DNA of 17,851 nucleotides, taken from assembly GCA_017632155.1 (NCBI GenBank), contig JAGBRZ010000041.1, positions 1-17,851 on the forward strand, given 5' to 3'. A program made the position numbers and the translations under genes. Below the pieces are notes generated by a model. The model saw only the letters and a program-made list of their open reading frames with translations. It did not search any database and was not told the origin of the DNA. This document shows positions 6,474 through 15,255 of the stretch, one piece after another; the first letter of the stretch is position 1; each line of letters starts with the position of its first letter. The DNA is from Clostridia bacterium. GTDB taxonomy: Bacteria > Bacillota_A > Clostridia > Oscillospirales > CAG-272.

Positions 6474-8978
6474 ATGAATCCAAAAGCAAAAATTCATTTG
6501 AAGTGCATCCTGATCCCCCTGCTGATCTGTGCGGTCATCGCCGTTGCCGTTTACGCTTTGCATGCAACGGCAGAGAAAAAATTGAGGCAATACAAGGAGG
6601 CTTTCGCCGCGGCACAAGTTACCGTGACCGTGACGACACCCACGGGCGAGCTCGAAACCGAGATTCTGAAGGACGGAACGGTGTATGAGAGGGAGCTTTC
6701 GATTCCAAATTGGGTTTATCAAATTTTTACCGAGCGAGAGCCCGTTAAGTTCTACGACGTATCAGAGGCGAAAGATCTGTCAGAGGCAAACAAACTACGA
6801 AAAGACGAACCTTCTGCGGAGCTTTCCTTCGCGGAATACGTAAAAGACGTTCAGCTTATGGTATCGGAGCAGATAAACAAGGTCGGCGACTATAGCTTCT
6901 CGATCCGTGAATACTATTATGCATATGGTATTACCTCGCTTGACTGCGTTCCGCTGTTCGCTTCGGATTGGGAAAGCGAGATCACCTGGTTTGACGGATA
7001 TGACGAGAGTATTTTTGCAAGCAATGGGCTCTATTGCCTCATCCCGGCGAGCAAGCTCGAAGAGTATGACAACGGAAACGGTGAGGCTGTTGTGAGCTTT
7101 TATTACACAGCCATGTCACACCAATACGTAGACGGCGAGCTTGTAAAGGAAAAAGAAGAACGTGAATGTCCGTATACGCTGAAGATCGCGGGAACCTATA
7201 CCGGCGGCGACTGGAACAGCATCTACTGTCCGCTTGACATCGTTGAAAAGGCGTGCAGCGAGCTTGAATCAACACCGCTAGTTCTTTCACTGAGCGCAAC
7301 GCTTGCGGACAACAGCCGTCTTGAGGAGTTCCGCGAAAAAATGAGTCTGTGCTTCCTTGAGCCCGCACCTGAAAACGAGGATATCCCTTGGGGATATTAC
7401 GTAGAATGGCAGAATATCTTCCGTTATCACGACGTTTATCCTTTGGGCTTGGCTATCGATGACGAGGCTTTGCTTGCGCTGCCCGACGTGACAGGTGTGG
7501 TTGGAGTGCTCAAGACCATAGTAAAGATAGGTATCGCCGTCATTGCGGTCATCATCGCGGGAATTTCGGTAGGACTTCTTGTAATATTCTTGAAGAATAA
7601 GAAAAAGAACAAAGCGCTGAAGCCCTTGCATTACGCGTATATTTCCGGCGTTGCACTGCTGTTGTTTTCCGCGATCGTTACGACATCGATCTGTTATTTA
7701 CACGCATCGATCGAGGTCAAAAAACGCAATTATGAAGAGGCGTGCCTGACCTCACCGATCACCTTGACCGTAACTGATCCATGGGGAAATTTTCGGGGGT
7801 ACGCCAACTACGTCGACGGTAGTATCAAGTGGGATACGGACTTTTTCTCGGTATACGGCTGGATCTTTGACTTGTTTACTTCGGAAGAGCCTGTAAGGTT
7901 TTATGACGTCTCCGGCGTGGAGGATCCCGAGTATAACCGCGAGGCTGTCGAAGAGATAATGAATGAGACCGAGCCGATCGAGCTCTCTCTGAGCGAATAC
8001 GTAAAAAATGTTCAGATCAAAAAGGCTTATGAGATGACCGAAGTCAACGGCAGGGATTGCAGCGATTCCAATCTGATCGGCATCACCTCGATGTCCTGCG
8101 TACCCGAGCTCGATCCCGCCCGCGGCTGTGAGATCGTGTGGTATGAGGGATACGACGAGAGCATTTTTGACGGCGACGAGCTGCTTTGCCTCATTCCCGA
8201 GGACAAGATTGACCGTTACGATAACGGCAACGGCGAGGCTGAGATCTATTTCAAAATCAGCTCTAAGAAAATAACCTACGTTGACGGCCAACCTGTGCGT
8301 GACGAGGTTGAGTACCGCGAATACCGATGCACACTCAAAATCGCGGGAACACATAAAGGCAAGGATTACAAAGGCATTTATTGCTCGCTCCCCGTTTTTG
8401 ATCAGGTGTGCAGCGAGCTTGATGTGACGGTAGGTATTGATGCAATGAGTATGACGCTTGCGGACAACAGCCGCCTCGATGAATTCCGCGAAAAAATGAG
8501 CTTCTGCCTGACCGAGGCTGATCCGGATGCTGAACTGAAAAAATGGGGCAGTTATGCGAATACATGGTATAATGAATATTATGATAGGGCGTTGGATATT
8601 GATGACGAGCATCTGAAGGAGATGTACATCTCCCTTGAAGAAAGTATAGAGTACACCCGCCGTGTCACGCAAATAATCCTCGCGGTTGCCGCGGTTATGA
8701 GCTTAGTGATAGCATGTCTTGCGATATGCAGCCGCAAGCGCGATGAAGCACTTATGCGCAAGTTCGGCGAATCGAAGATACGGGTATGTGCTCGCCTTAT
8801 GATCGAACAAATGACGTGCGTGCTTATCGGAATAATCCTCGGCGGTGCATACTTCTTATGGAAACCCATAGTCAAGCTGTCGATCTTCGCGCTGATCTAC
8901 CTCGTTGCGCTCACTTTCGCGATCGCGATACTTATGAGCAAAAAATCTATCAAAACCGACAAGGAGGAGAATCAATGA
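6474..8978 (+). CDS. Fused FtsX-type permease: half-permease module plus complete permease module
   Basis: An 834-aa protein made of two tandem modules. Module 1 (about 1-375) has a helix at 12-30, an ectodomain and a helix near 345-373, and matches the 371-aa upstream protein. The basic linker KNKKKNKALKPLH joins it to module 2 (about 382-834): a helix at 384-408, a second ectodomain, and three helices near 728-752, 772-792 and 795-822. The FtsX loop CSRKRDEALMRKFGES lies between them. Both ectodomains carry the W-[YF]-[ED]-GYDESIF, YDNGNGEA, IAGT and ADNSRL motifs. Total topology is therefore 2 + 4 helices with two extracellular domains. AGGAAG at 6461 serves the ATG at 6474. The stop overlaps the ATPase start (ATGA), indicating coupling. 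A protein with two FtsX-type ectodomains but only one complete FtsX membrane core is unusual. Confidence 0.88.
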   Translation: MNPKAKIHLKCILIPLLICAVIAVAVYALHATAEKKLRQYKEAFAAAQVTVTVTTPTGELETEILKDGTVYERELSIPNWVYQIFTEREPVKFYDVSEAKDLSEANKLRKDEPSAELSFAEYVKDVQLMVSEQINKVGDYSFSIREYYYAYGITSLDCVPLFASDWESEITWFDGYDESIFASNGLYCLIPASKLEEYDNGNGEAVVSFYYTAMSHQYVDGELVKEKEERECPYTLKIAGTYTGGDWNSIYCPLDIVEKACSELESTPLVLSLSATLADNSRLEEFREKMSLCFLEPAPENEDIPWGYYVEWQNIFRYHDVYPLGLAIDDEALLALPDVTGVVGVLKTIVKIGIAVIAVIIAGISVGLLVIFLKNKKKNKALKPLHYAYISGVALLLFSAIVTTSICYLHASIEVKKRNYEEACLTSPITLTVTDPWGNFRGYANYVDGSIKWDTDFFSVYGWIFDLFTSEEPVRFYDVSGVEDPEYNREAVEEIMNETEPIELSLSEYVKNVQIKKAYEMTEVNGRDCSDSNLIGITSMSCVPELDPARGCEIVWYEGYDESIFDGDELLCLIPEDKIDRYDNGNGEAEIYFKISSKKITYVDGQPVRDEVEYREYRCTLKIAGTHKGKDYKGIYCSLPVFDQVCSELDVTVGIDAMSMTLADNSRLDEFREKMSFCLTEADPDAELKKWGSYANTWYNEYYDRALDIDDEHLKEMYISLEESIEYTRRVTQIILAVAAVMSLVIACLAICSRKRDEALMRKFGESKIRVCARLMIEQMTCVLIGIILGGAYFLWKPIVKLSIFALIYLVALTFAIAILMSKKSIKTDKEENQ

Positions 8979-9634
8979 GTATTTCACTGAAAAACGTATC
9001 CTACAGTTATAGAGGAAAATACCAGACCGTTCGCGCGGTGGACGGCGTGTCCTATGATTTCGAGCCCGGAAAGTGCTATGCCATCATCGGCAAGTCGGGA
9101 TCGGGAAAAACAACCCTTCTTTCGCTTATGGCGGGACTCGACGTTCCCACCGAGGGTGAGGTCATCATCGACGGCAAATCCACAAAGAATTGGAACCGCA
9201 ACCGCCTGCGCCGCGATGCCGTCAGCGTTATCTATCAGAATTACAACCTCTTCCCGCTTCTGACCGTGCAGGAGAACATCCGCTACCCGCTTGATCTGAG
9301 GAGAATGTCGAAGAAGAAGGCGACCGAATTGGCAACAAAGGTCCGCGAGAGGGTCGAGCTTTCAGCAAACTACGATAATCGCCTCCCCGCCCACCTCTCG
9401 GGCGGCGAGCAACAGCGTGTGGCAATCGCGCGCACTCTCGCACAGGGATGCAAGATCATCCTCGCCGACGAGCCGACGGGCAACCTTGATTCTACCAACA
9501 CCGCCAACATAGTCAAGATCCTCTGCTCACTCGCCCACGATGACGGCTGCACCGTCATTATAGTCACTCACGACCCCGCCGTCGCCGAACAAGCTGACGC
9601 CGTCCTTCAAATGAAAGACGGCGCGTGGATTTAA
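8975..9634 (+). CDS. ABC transporter ATP-binding protein (MacB/LolD/BceA type)
   Basis: A 219-aa nucleotide-binding protein of normal length. It has Walker [10 protein letters not shown] near residues 39-47, a Q-loop in IYQNYNLF, the signature LSGGEQQR, Walker B IILADEP followed by TGNLDS, and the H-loop VTHD. The Q-loop and the [10 protein letters not shown] run are typical of the MacB/LolD/BceA subfamily that partners FtsX-fold permeases. The frame is open upstream, but the ATG at 8975 is preferred because AAGGAGGAG (8961-8969) precedes it and the protein then starts as usual for the family ([12 protein letters not shown]). It overlaps the preceding permease stop as ATGA. It is the only ATPase in the operon, so it must serve all the permeases; which ones form the active dimer is not known. 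A perfect inverted repeat follows. Confidence 0.97.
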   Translation: MSISLKNVSYSYRGKYQTVRAVDGVSYDFEPGKCYAIIGKSGSGKTTLLSLMAGLDVPTEGEVIIDGKSTKNWNRNRLRRDAVSVIYQNYNLFPLLTVQENIRYPLDLRRMSKKKATELATKVRERVELSANYDNRLPAHLSGGEQQRVAIARTLAQGCKIILADEPTGNLDSTNTANIVKILCSLAHDDGCTVIIVTHDPAVAEQADAVLQMKDGAWI

Positions 9635-9642
9635 AAACATAT

Positions 9643-9688
9643 AAACAACGCGAACCGTTTTAAAATGACGAAACGGTTCGCGTTGTTT
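9643..9688 (+). terminator. 18-bp perfect inverted repeat, probable end of the ABC operon
   Basis: AAACAACGCGAACCGTTT (9643-9660) pairs perfectly with AAACGGTTCGCGTTGTTT (9671-9688) around a 10-nt loop. Only TTT lies at the 3' foot, and a T5 run comes later, near 9700-9704, so the U tract is poor. It begins 8 bases after the ATPase stop. Terminator is the likeliest role, but a transcript-stabilising or partly leaky hairpin is possible. Confidence 0.7.
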
Positions 9689-9718
9689 GGTATATAATAT
9701 TTTTAAGCTTTAATCTTA

Positions 9719-9747
9719 TTTACATTATGAAAAAAATATGCTATAAT
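9719..9747 (+). promoter_or_regulatory. Promoter of the nuclease-helicase gene
   Basis: TTTACA at 9719-9724, a 17-bp spacer and a consensus TATAAT at 9742-9747, with TG at 9739-9740 making an extended -10. The expected start site is near 9754, about 44 nt ahead of the GTG start codon. Confidence 0.82.
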
Positions 9748-9797
9748 ATATAATGATATGAGATATTACATGCTCACATAAAAAAGGGGGCGGGCGA

Positions 9798-12197
9798 GTG
9801 CGTTTTGACCGTGAATTGAATATGGTTTTGATTTCGGTTCGCGAGCTTGCCGAACGTGCGGCGCAAGGCGGTAGTCTTGGCGGGGCATCGGATTCGCCGA
9901 CCTCGGAGGAGGGAAGGGCGCTTCATAAGCTCCTTGCCGAATCGCAAGGCGCGGGATTTCGCGCGGAATATCCGCTTTCCGCAGATATTGAAAGTGGAAG
10001 CCTCACTTATCGTGTTTCGGGGCGCGCAGACGGGGTTATAGAAGGCAATGTGCCCGTTGTGTTGGAGTTTAAGACTGTGACGCATTCCGCCTTCGAGAGA
10101 GCATCCTCGAGGCTTGGGCGTGCGCAGGTGACTGTCTATGCCGCGCTTTATGCCCTGTCGCAGGATTCAAAAAAGGTGACGGCTCGGCTCGTCATTGCAA
10201 CCCCCGACGGTGAAAAGGTCAAAAATTCGGATAGGACGTATACTGTCGATGAGCTCCGCATCGCGCTCCACGGGCTTCTGACGAGTGTCGCGCCGCTTGC
10301 GTATAATGAGGCGGATTCGCTATGCAAGGTCCACCCCGAGCTTTCAAAGCTGAAATTCCCGCATCCGAGTCTGCGTGACGGTCAGCGCGAGCTGATCTCA
10401 TCGGTCGCATCTGCGGTCAAAGGTGGGAAAAGACTCTTCGCCCAGGCTCCGACGGGCATCGGCAAGACTGTTTCGGTGCTTTACGGCGCGGCAAGGGCAA
10501 TGGGCCAGGCGGACATTCGAAGAATCTTTTATCTTACAGCCAAAGCAAGCACACGTCGCGAGGCTTATGCCGCCGCGGGAAGGCTTGCGGGTGCGGGCGC
10601 GGGGCTTCGGACGATGGTTCTGACCGCGAAGGAGCAGATATGTCCGCGCAAGATCGGCCCCGATTTCATCTGCGACCCCGAGCATTGCCCGCTTGCGAAG
10701 GGGTATTATGACAGACGGGCGGTGGCTCTTGAGTCGCTGACGCTCAATTATAGGGGCTACCCCGCCGGTGCGATCTCGCAGGCGGCGGCAAAGCATAGCG
10801 TTTGCCCCTACGAGCTTTCGCTAGACCTTTCGGAATACTGCGATATTATTATCTGCGATTACAACTACGCCTTCGACCCCGCCGTCAAACTCCGCAGATA
10901 TTTTGCGGAGGACGCATACTGCGGCGGCAAGAACGTTTTTCTCATCGACGAGGCGCACAATCTCCCCGAACGCGCAAGGGATATCTTCTCCGCAACTTTG
11001 ACACGTAAGGATATTGAGGCTTTGCGCCCTGCAGTTTCGGGCGATAATTTACTGACCTCCGCACTTGATGCGCTCGACGAGGCGATATGCCGCGCGGGAG
11101 AGCTTTGCGAGGAGAATATGACCGAGCATGACGGCGTGCGGTGCGGTTATTATTTCAATCTGAATCCGCTCCCCGAGCTTGACGACGCGGTTGCGCGCGC
11201 GCTTGAGAGAGCAGAGCTGTTCTATTTCACTCACAGAACCGATCCGCCGCTTGCGGGTGCGGCGTCGAGATTTCGCGGCATCTGCAAAAAATGGCAGAAC
11301 GCGGCGGATAATTTTGACGAGAGGTATCGAACCTATATCGAGCGGATCGGCGACGAAGTTTCACTCAAGCTTTATTGCCTTGACCCCTCGGCACGGCTTA
11401 ACGAGGCACTTTCCGAGGCTTACGCATCCGTGTTTTTCTCGGCAACGCTTACTCCCGCAGATTACTTTTCGGATATTCTCGGCGGCGGCAAGGATAGCCG
11501 ATCGGTGTCGCTCCCGTCGCCATTCCCGCGCGAGAATCTCGGCCTCTACGCGCTGACGTCGCTCAGCACTCGGTTTGAGGACAGAGATAAGTCATACAAA
11601 AAGATCGTGGGTGCAATTGCTGCAACGGTTGCGGCAAGGCGGGGCAATTACATCGTTTATTTCCCGTCTTACAAATATATGCAAAGCGTTTCGGATATCT
11701 TCACGGCGCGCTACCCGAACGTTCCCGTAGCCATTCAGCGAAGCGGAATGACAAGGCAGGAAAGGGAAGAGTTCCTTTCGTTTTTTGAGGACGACGTCGG
11801 GCGGCTCCGCGTGGGATTTTGCGTCCTTGGCGGAAGCTTTTCGGAGGGCGTTGATCTGCCGGGTGGCAGACTGATCGGCACGCTGATCGTTGGTGTAGGT
11901 CTCCCCGGCCTTTCGGCGGAGCGGAACATAATCCGCGATTATTTCGAAAACCGCGCCGAGTGCGGATACGATTATTCCTACACCTACCCCGGTATGAATT
12001 CCGTGCTGCAGGCGGCGGGAAGAGTTATTCGCCGACCCGAGGACAGGGGCGTGGTCGTGCTGATCGATGACCGATACGCGGACGAAAAGTACCGAATGCT
12101 GTATCCTCCTCATTGGGAAGGAATGCGCTTTGCAGCCGATTTGCCTGCTTTGCAAGCCGAACTTGCAGGATTTTGGGCAAAAGATGTGTCCGAATGA
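9798..12197 (+). CDS. PD-(D/E)XK nuclease fused to an XPD/DinG-type iron-sulfur DNA helicase
   Basis: A 799-aa DNA repair-type enzyme. Residues 1-120 form a RecB/Cas4-like nuclease domain: SGRADGV (D78), VVLEFKT (E90, K92) and the motif Q110-x3-Y114. The superfamily 2 helicase follows, with Walker A QAPTGIGKT (K223) and four Cys at 282, 292, 297 and 336 in the position of the XPD iron-sulfur cluster. Further on are the DEAH box at 384-387, SATLTPADYF, FSEGVDLPGG and motif VI QAAGRVIRR (738-746). XPD/DinG proteins unwind DNA 5' to 3'; the nuclease could trim the displaced strand. The GTG start at 9798 is chosen because GGGGG at 9786-9790 is well spaced; an in-frame ATG at 9822 is an alternative. 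It is monocistronic, between unrelated operons. Domain calls are firm; the cellular role (repair of damaged or branched DNA) is inferred. Confidence 0.92.
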   Translation: MRFDRELNMVLISVRELAERAAQGGSLGGASDSPTSEEGRALHKLLAESQGAGFRAEYPLSADIESGSLTYRVSGRADGVIEGNVPVVLEFKTVTHSAFERASSRLGRAQVTVYAALYALSQDSKKVTARLVIATPDGEKVKNSDRTYTVDELRIALHGLLTSVAPLAYNEADSLCKVHPELSKLKFPHPSLRDGQRELISSVASAVKGGKRLFAQAPTGIGKTVSVLYGAARAMGQADIRRIFYLTAKASTRREAYAAAGRLAGAGAGLRTMVLTAKEQICPRKIGPDFICDPEHCPLAKGYYDRRAVALESLTLNYRGYPAGAISQAAAKHSVCPYELSLDLSEYCDIIICDYNYAFDPAVKLRRYFAEDAYCGGKNVFLIDEAHNLPERARDIFSATLTRKDIEALRPAVSGDNLLTSALDALDEAICRAGELCEENMTEHDGVRCGYYFNLNPLPELDDAVARALERAELFYFTHRTDPPLAGAASRFRGICKKWQNAADNFDERYRTYIERIGDEVSLKLYCLDPSARLNEALSEAYASVFFSATLTPADYFSDILGGGKDSRSVSLPSPFPRENLGLYALTSLSTRFEDRDKSYKKIVGAIAATVAARRGNYIVYFPSYKYMQSVSDIFTARYPNVPVAIQRSGMTRQEREEFLSFFEDDVGRLRVGFCVLGGSFSEGVDLPGGRLIGTLIVGVGLPGLSAERNIIRDYFENRAECGYDYSYTYPGMNSVLQAAGRVIRRPEDRGVVVLIDDRYADEKYRMLYPPHWEGMRFAADLPALQAELAGFWAKDVSE

Positions 12198-12237
12198 CAA
12201 AAATATTGAATAAAATTTGCGATTTTTAAAATAATAC

Positions 12238-12266
12238 TTGCAAAATGCGAGCTTTTGTGGTATAAT
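12238..12266 (+). promoter_or_regulatory. Promoter of asnS
   Basis: TTGCAA at 12238-12243, a 17-bp spacer and TATAAT at 12261-12266, with TG at 12258-12259 giving an extended -10. The expected start site is near 12273, so the asnS leader is about 90 nt. Confidence 0.85.
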
Positions 12267-12290
12267 ATTAGCTATACGAAAGTTAAATTC

Positions 12291-12344
12291 TGCAATTTTT
12301 CGATGAAAAATTGCACTTTTGAAAAGGCAAGCCGCATTTTGCCT
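12291..12344 (+). promoter_or_regulatory. Structured asnS leader with two hairpins
   Basis: TGCAATTTTT (12291-12300) pairs perfectly with AAAAATTGCA (12306-12315) over a 5-nt loop, then CTTTT. A second hairpin, AGGCAA (12325-12330) with TTGCCT (12339-12344), sits just before the ribosome site GGAAGG. No T-box sequence or anticodon-reading stem is visible, so this is not a recognisable T-box. It may be a weak attenuator or simply a stabilising leader. Confidence 0.5.
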
Positions 12345-12364
12345 ATACAAGGAAGGAAACCACC

Positions 12365-13759
12365 ATGGAAAGAACCACAATTAAAGAAATTTTTGCGGCA
12401 CCCGAAAAATTTGCCGACTGTGAGATCACGGTTGCAGGTTGGGCAAGAACTATCCGTTCGAGCAACGTGTTCGGCTTCATTGAGCTGAACGACGGCTCTT
12501 ATTTCTCAAATCTTCAGATCGTTGTTGAGAGCGAAAAGCTCGATAACTATAAGGAGATCGTAAAGCAGAACGTCGGCGCATCCTTCGTTTGCAAGGGTAT
12601 TCTCGTGCTGACTCCCGAGGCTCCCCAGCCCTTCGAGCTCAAGGCAACCGAGATCGCGCTTGAGGGTGCATCGGCTCCCGATTTCCCGCTTCAGAAGAAG
12701 CGCCACTCGCTTGAGTATCTTCGTACCATTGCGCACCTCCGTCCCCGTGCGAACACCTTCAATGCTGTGTTCCGCGTTCGTTCGGTAGTTGCTTACGCTA
12801 TCCACAGCTTCTTCTTTGAGAGAGGCTTCGTTTACGTTCACACTCCTCTGATCACGGGCTCCGACTGTGAGGGCGCGGGAGAGATGTTCCAGGTCACCAC
12901 ACTCGACCTTGCAAATCCCCCCAAGACCCCCGATGGAGAGATCGACTATTCGCAGGACTTCTTCGGTAAGAAGACAGGACTTACCGTTTCGGGTCAGCTC
13001 AACGTTGAGACCTTCGCGATGGCGTTTGCTAACGTATACACCTTCGGTCCCACCTTCCGTGCAGAGAAGTCATACACTCAGCGCCACGCCGCAGAGTTTT
13101 GGATGGTTGAGCCCGAAATGGCTTTCGCAGATCTTAACGACTATATGGACACCGCAGAGGCGATGGTCAAGTATATCGTCAAGTTCGTTATGAAGGAGTG
13201 CCCCGCAGAGCTTGAATTCTTCAACAAGTTTATCGACAAGGGTCTTATCGAAAGACTCCAGAACCTTGTTGACAACGATTTTGGACGCATCACCTATACC
13301 GATGCCGTTAAGCTCCTTGAGGAGAGCGGCGTGAAGTTCGATTATCCCGTTAAGTGGGGCATCGACCTTCAGACCGAGCACGAAAGATACCTCACCGAGC
13401 AGGTCTTCAAGAAACCCGTATTCGTCACCGATTATCCGAAGGACATCAAGGCGTTCTATATGCGCCAGAATGACGACGGCAAGACCGTTGCCGCGGCGGA
13501 TATGCTTGTTCCAGGCGTTGGAGAACTCATTGGCGGTTCTCAGCGTGAGGAGCGACTCGACAAGCTCGAGGAGGCTATCACCCGCTTCGGACTCGCTCCC
13601 GAGGATTATTCTTGGTACTGCGATCTTCGCCGTTACGGCGGAACAAAGCACGCAGGCTACGGCCTTGGCTTTGAGCGCATGATAATGTACGTCACCGGTG
13701 TTTCGAACATCCGTGACGTTGAGGCGTTCCCCAGAACCACAGGTAACGCTGATTTCTAA
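12365..13759 (+). CDS. asnS: Asparagine--tRNA ligase
   Basis: A 464-aa cytosolic class IIb aminoacyl-tRNA synthetase, full length. It charges tRNA-Asn with asparagine using ATP. The N-terminal OB-fold (about 10-105) binds the anticodon; [13 protein letters not shown] and GFIELNDGS are its typical strands. The catalytic domain follows. [13 protein letters not shown] near residue 207 and the motif 2 region [19 protein letters not shown] are AsnS-specific. The C-terminal motif 3 region [15 protein letters not shown], then [13 protein letters not shown], distinguishes AsnS from AspRS. The start ATG at 12365 has GGAAGGA upstream. Having AsnS suggests direct Asn-tRNA formation rather than sole reliance on the amidotransferase route. 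An aspartate aminotransferase follows at 56 bp, probably in the same transcript. Confidence 0.98.
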   Translation: MERTTIKEIFAAPEKFADCEITVAGWARTIRSSNVFGFIELNDGSYFSNLQIVVESEKLDNYKEIVKQNVGASFVCKGILVLTPEAPQPFELKATEIALEGASAPDFPLQKKRHSLEYLRTIAHLRPRANTFNAVFRVRSVVAYAIHSFFFERGFVYVHTPLITGSDCEGAGEMFQVTTLDLANPPKTPDGEIDYSQDFFGKKTGLTVSGQLNVETFAMAFANVYTFGPTFRAEKSYTQRHAAEFWMVEPEMAFADLNDYMDTAEAMVKYIVKFVMKECPAELEFFNKFIDKGLIERLQNLVDNDFGRITYTDAVKLLEESGVKFDYPVKWGIDLQTEHERYLTEQVFKKPVFVTDYPKDIKAFYMRQNDDGKTVAAADMLVPGVGELIGGSQREERLDKLEEAITRFGLAPEDYSWYCDLRRYGGTKHAGYGLGFERMIMYVTGVSNIRDVEAFPRTTGNADF

Positions 13760-13764
13760 TCAAA

Positions 13765-13786
13765 ATAAGCCGCATCAACGGCTTAT
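13765..13786 (+). other. Intercistronic hairpin between asnS and the aminotransferase
   Basis: ATAAGCCG (13765-13772) and CGGCTTAT (13779-13786) form a perfect 8-bp stem with loop CATCAA. No T run follows, so it is not a convincing terminator. It may mark an RNA processing or stability site in a two-gene transcript. Confidence 0.55.
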
Positions 13787-13815
13787 CGCAATCTACAATA
13801 CGAAAGGAAGCCGTT

Positions 13816-15111
13816 ATGCTTTATTCAGAAATGTCTACCGCAGAGCTTGAAGCTCTTGGCTCAAGCTACCTTGAAAAATATAAAAAGATCTGCGCCGAGG
13901 GCAATCACCTTGACCTCTCGCGCGGAAAGCCCGGACGCGCACAGCTTAATATGATGCAGGGAATGCTTTACTGTATTCACTCATCCGCTGACTGCCGTTC
14001 CGCAGACGGATTCGACTACCGTAACTATGGTCTTCTCGACGGCGTACCCGAGGCTAAAAAGCTTTTTGCAGAGCTCCTCGGTCTGCCCGAGTCGCACATC
14101 ATTGTTGCGGGTAACTCCTCGCTCAATATTATGTACGATACAATGGTCCGCTGTATGCTTTACGGTGTTGCGGGTGTCAAGAAGCCCTGGGCGAAGCTTG
14201 ATAAGGTAAAGTTCCTCTGCCCCGCACCGGGTTATGACCGCCATTTTGCTATCTGTCAGTCGCTCGGCATCGAGATGATCTCGGTTCCGCTTCACGAGGA
14301 TGGACCCGATATGGATATGGTTGAAAAGCTTGTATCCGAGGATGAGTCGATCAAGGGCATCTGGTGCTGCCCTAAATACTCGAATCCCGATGGAGTTACC
14401 TATTCCGACGAGGTCGTTCGCCGCTTTGCTGCGCTGAAGCCTGCCGCACCCGATTTCAGAATCTTCTGGGATAATGCTTACGCGGTTCACGATCTTTATG
14501 ACAACGGCGACGTGCTTCTTGATATCTTTGAGGAGTGCCGCAAGACAGGTAACGAGGATATGGTGTATTATTTTGCATCGACCTCGAAGATCACCTTCCC
14601 CGGCTCGGGCGTTGCGATCTTTGCAGCTTCGGAGCACAATCTTGAGTTCATCAAGCCCATTATGAACGTTCAGACCATCGGTTTCGACAAGATCAACCAG
14701 ATCCGTCACGTGCGCTATTTTGACGGCAACGCCGACAATATCCGCAGCCACATGCGTGACCTTGCGGAGATCATCCGTCCCAAGTTCAAGATAGTTATCT
14801 CGGCACTCGAGAGAGATCTTAAGGATACCGGTATCGCGCATTGGACGAATCCCAAGGGCGGCTACTTTATCAGCCTCTATCTCAAGGAAGGTACCGCAAA
14901 GAGAACCTATGATCTTTGCCTTGGCGCGGGCGTACATCTCACCACCGCAGGTGCGACATATCCTTACGGAATCGACCCCTATGATTCCAATATCCGTATA
15001 GCTCCCACCTACCCCTCGAACGATGACCTCGAGGTAACTATGGATATTCTTACCCTCTGCGCAAGAATCGCAGCGATCGAAAAGCTTCTTGGTAAGAAGA
15101 TTTGTGACTAA
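13816..15111 (+). CDS. Aspartate aminotransferase, MocR-type (Aminotran_MocR family)
   Basis: A 431-aa PLP-dependent fold-type I aminotransferase, full length. Family features in order are [12 protein letters not shown] near the N-terminus (substrate entry), [30 protein letters not shown] (phosphate-binding region), [19 protein letters not shown] and the PLP Schiff-base lysine K258 in [21 protein letters not shown] and the substrate carboxylate-binding Arg in [11 protein letters not shown] follow. The distinctive N-terminal region and the STSKIT motif fit the Aminotran_MocR aspartate aminotransferases of bacteria rather than the AspC type, despite the family name having no link to a DNA-binding domain here. 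It interconverts aspartate and oxaloacetate with glutamate and 2-oxoglutarate. AAAGGAAG at 13802 serves the ATG. Placement after asnS links aspartate supply with asparagine charging. A strong terminator follows. Confidence 0.92.
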   Translation: MLYSEMSTAELEALGSSYLEKYKKICAEGNHLDLSRGKPGRAQLNMMQGMLYCIHSSADCRSADGFDYRNYGLLDGVPEAKKLFAELLGLPESHIIVAGNSSLNIMYDTMVRCMLYGVAGVKKPWAKLDKVKFLCPAPGYDRHFAICQSLGIEMISVPLHEDGPDMDMVEKLVSEDESIKGIWCCPKYSNPDGVTYSDEVVRRFAALKPAAPDFRIFWDNAYAVHDLYDNGDVLLDIFEECRKTGNEDMVYYFASTSKITFPGSGVAIFAASEHNLEFIKPIMNVQTIGFDKINQIRHVRYFDGNADNIRSHMRDLAEIIRPKFKIVISALERDLKDTGIAHWTNPKGGYFISLYLKEGTAKRTYDLCLGAGVHLTTAGATYPYGIDPYDSNIRIAPTYPSNDDLEVTMDILTLCARIAAIEKLLGKKICD

Positions 15112-15116
15112 ATAGC

Positions 15117-15142
15117 AAAAAGACCGCTACGGCGGTCTTTTT
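15117..15142 (+). terminator. Intrinsic terminator after the asnS-aminotransferase unit
   Basis: AAAAAGACCGC (15117-15127) pairs perfectly with GCGGTCTTTTT (15132-15142) around a TACG tetraloop, with the T run forming the 3' arm. It starts 5 bases after the stop. Because the stem begins with an A run it could also terminate transcription arriving from the reverse-strand XRE gene. The stretch 15143-15255 beyond it holds no gene that I can see. Confidence 0.93.
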
Positions 15143-15255
15143 GTTAGATAAGATGTAAGAAGTAATAGTGAAGAAGTGAGGTAACTTTTCTCGCTTTGCT
15201 CAAAAAGTATATTATCGAAATAAAAAGGCGGTTGACAAATGTGAAGATAAAGCTA

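Larger units (their letters stand above)
5337..8978 (+). repeat. Tandem duplication of a helix-ectodomain-helix coding module (three units)
   Basis: Three coding units follow each other: 5337-6452, 6474-7615 and 7617-8978. A more diverged fourth relative lies upstream at 4101-5333. Units 1 and 2 share long near-identical DNA stretches, for example around 5456-5510 with 6599-6650, and 5887-5927 with 7063-7103. Unit 3 is more diverged but keeps the same motif order. Only unit 3 and the 4101 gene retain the terminal two helices. The pattern fits repeated tandem duplication, with one junction now in frame (fusion) and one still carrying a stop and a new start. Confidence 0.85.

Noticed and set aside
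7752..8672. Long open frame on the reverse strand inside the fused permease gene
   Set aside because: It mirrors the forward gene, has no ribosome site or family motif, and similar reverse frames occur opposite the other GC-rich genes.
8786..8974. Earlier start for the ABC ATPase
   Set aside because: The extra residues overlap the permease membrane-coding region and are not part of any ATPase; ATG 8975 has an ideal ribosome site.
12267..12364. T-box riboswitch ahead of asnS
   Set aside because: No T-box consensus, specifier loop or antiterminator can be found in the ~90-nt leader, which is also too short.
13981..14937. 318-codon reverse-strand open frame opposite the aminotransferase
   Set aside because: The forward frame encodes an intact, recognisable aminotransferase with its PLP lysine; the reverse frame shows only a codon-bias shadow.
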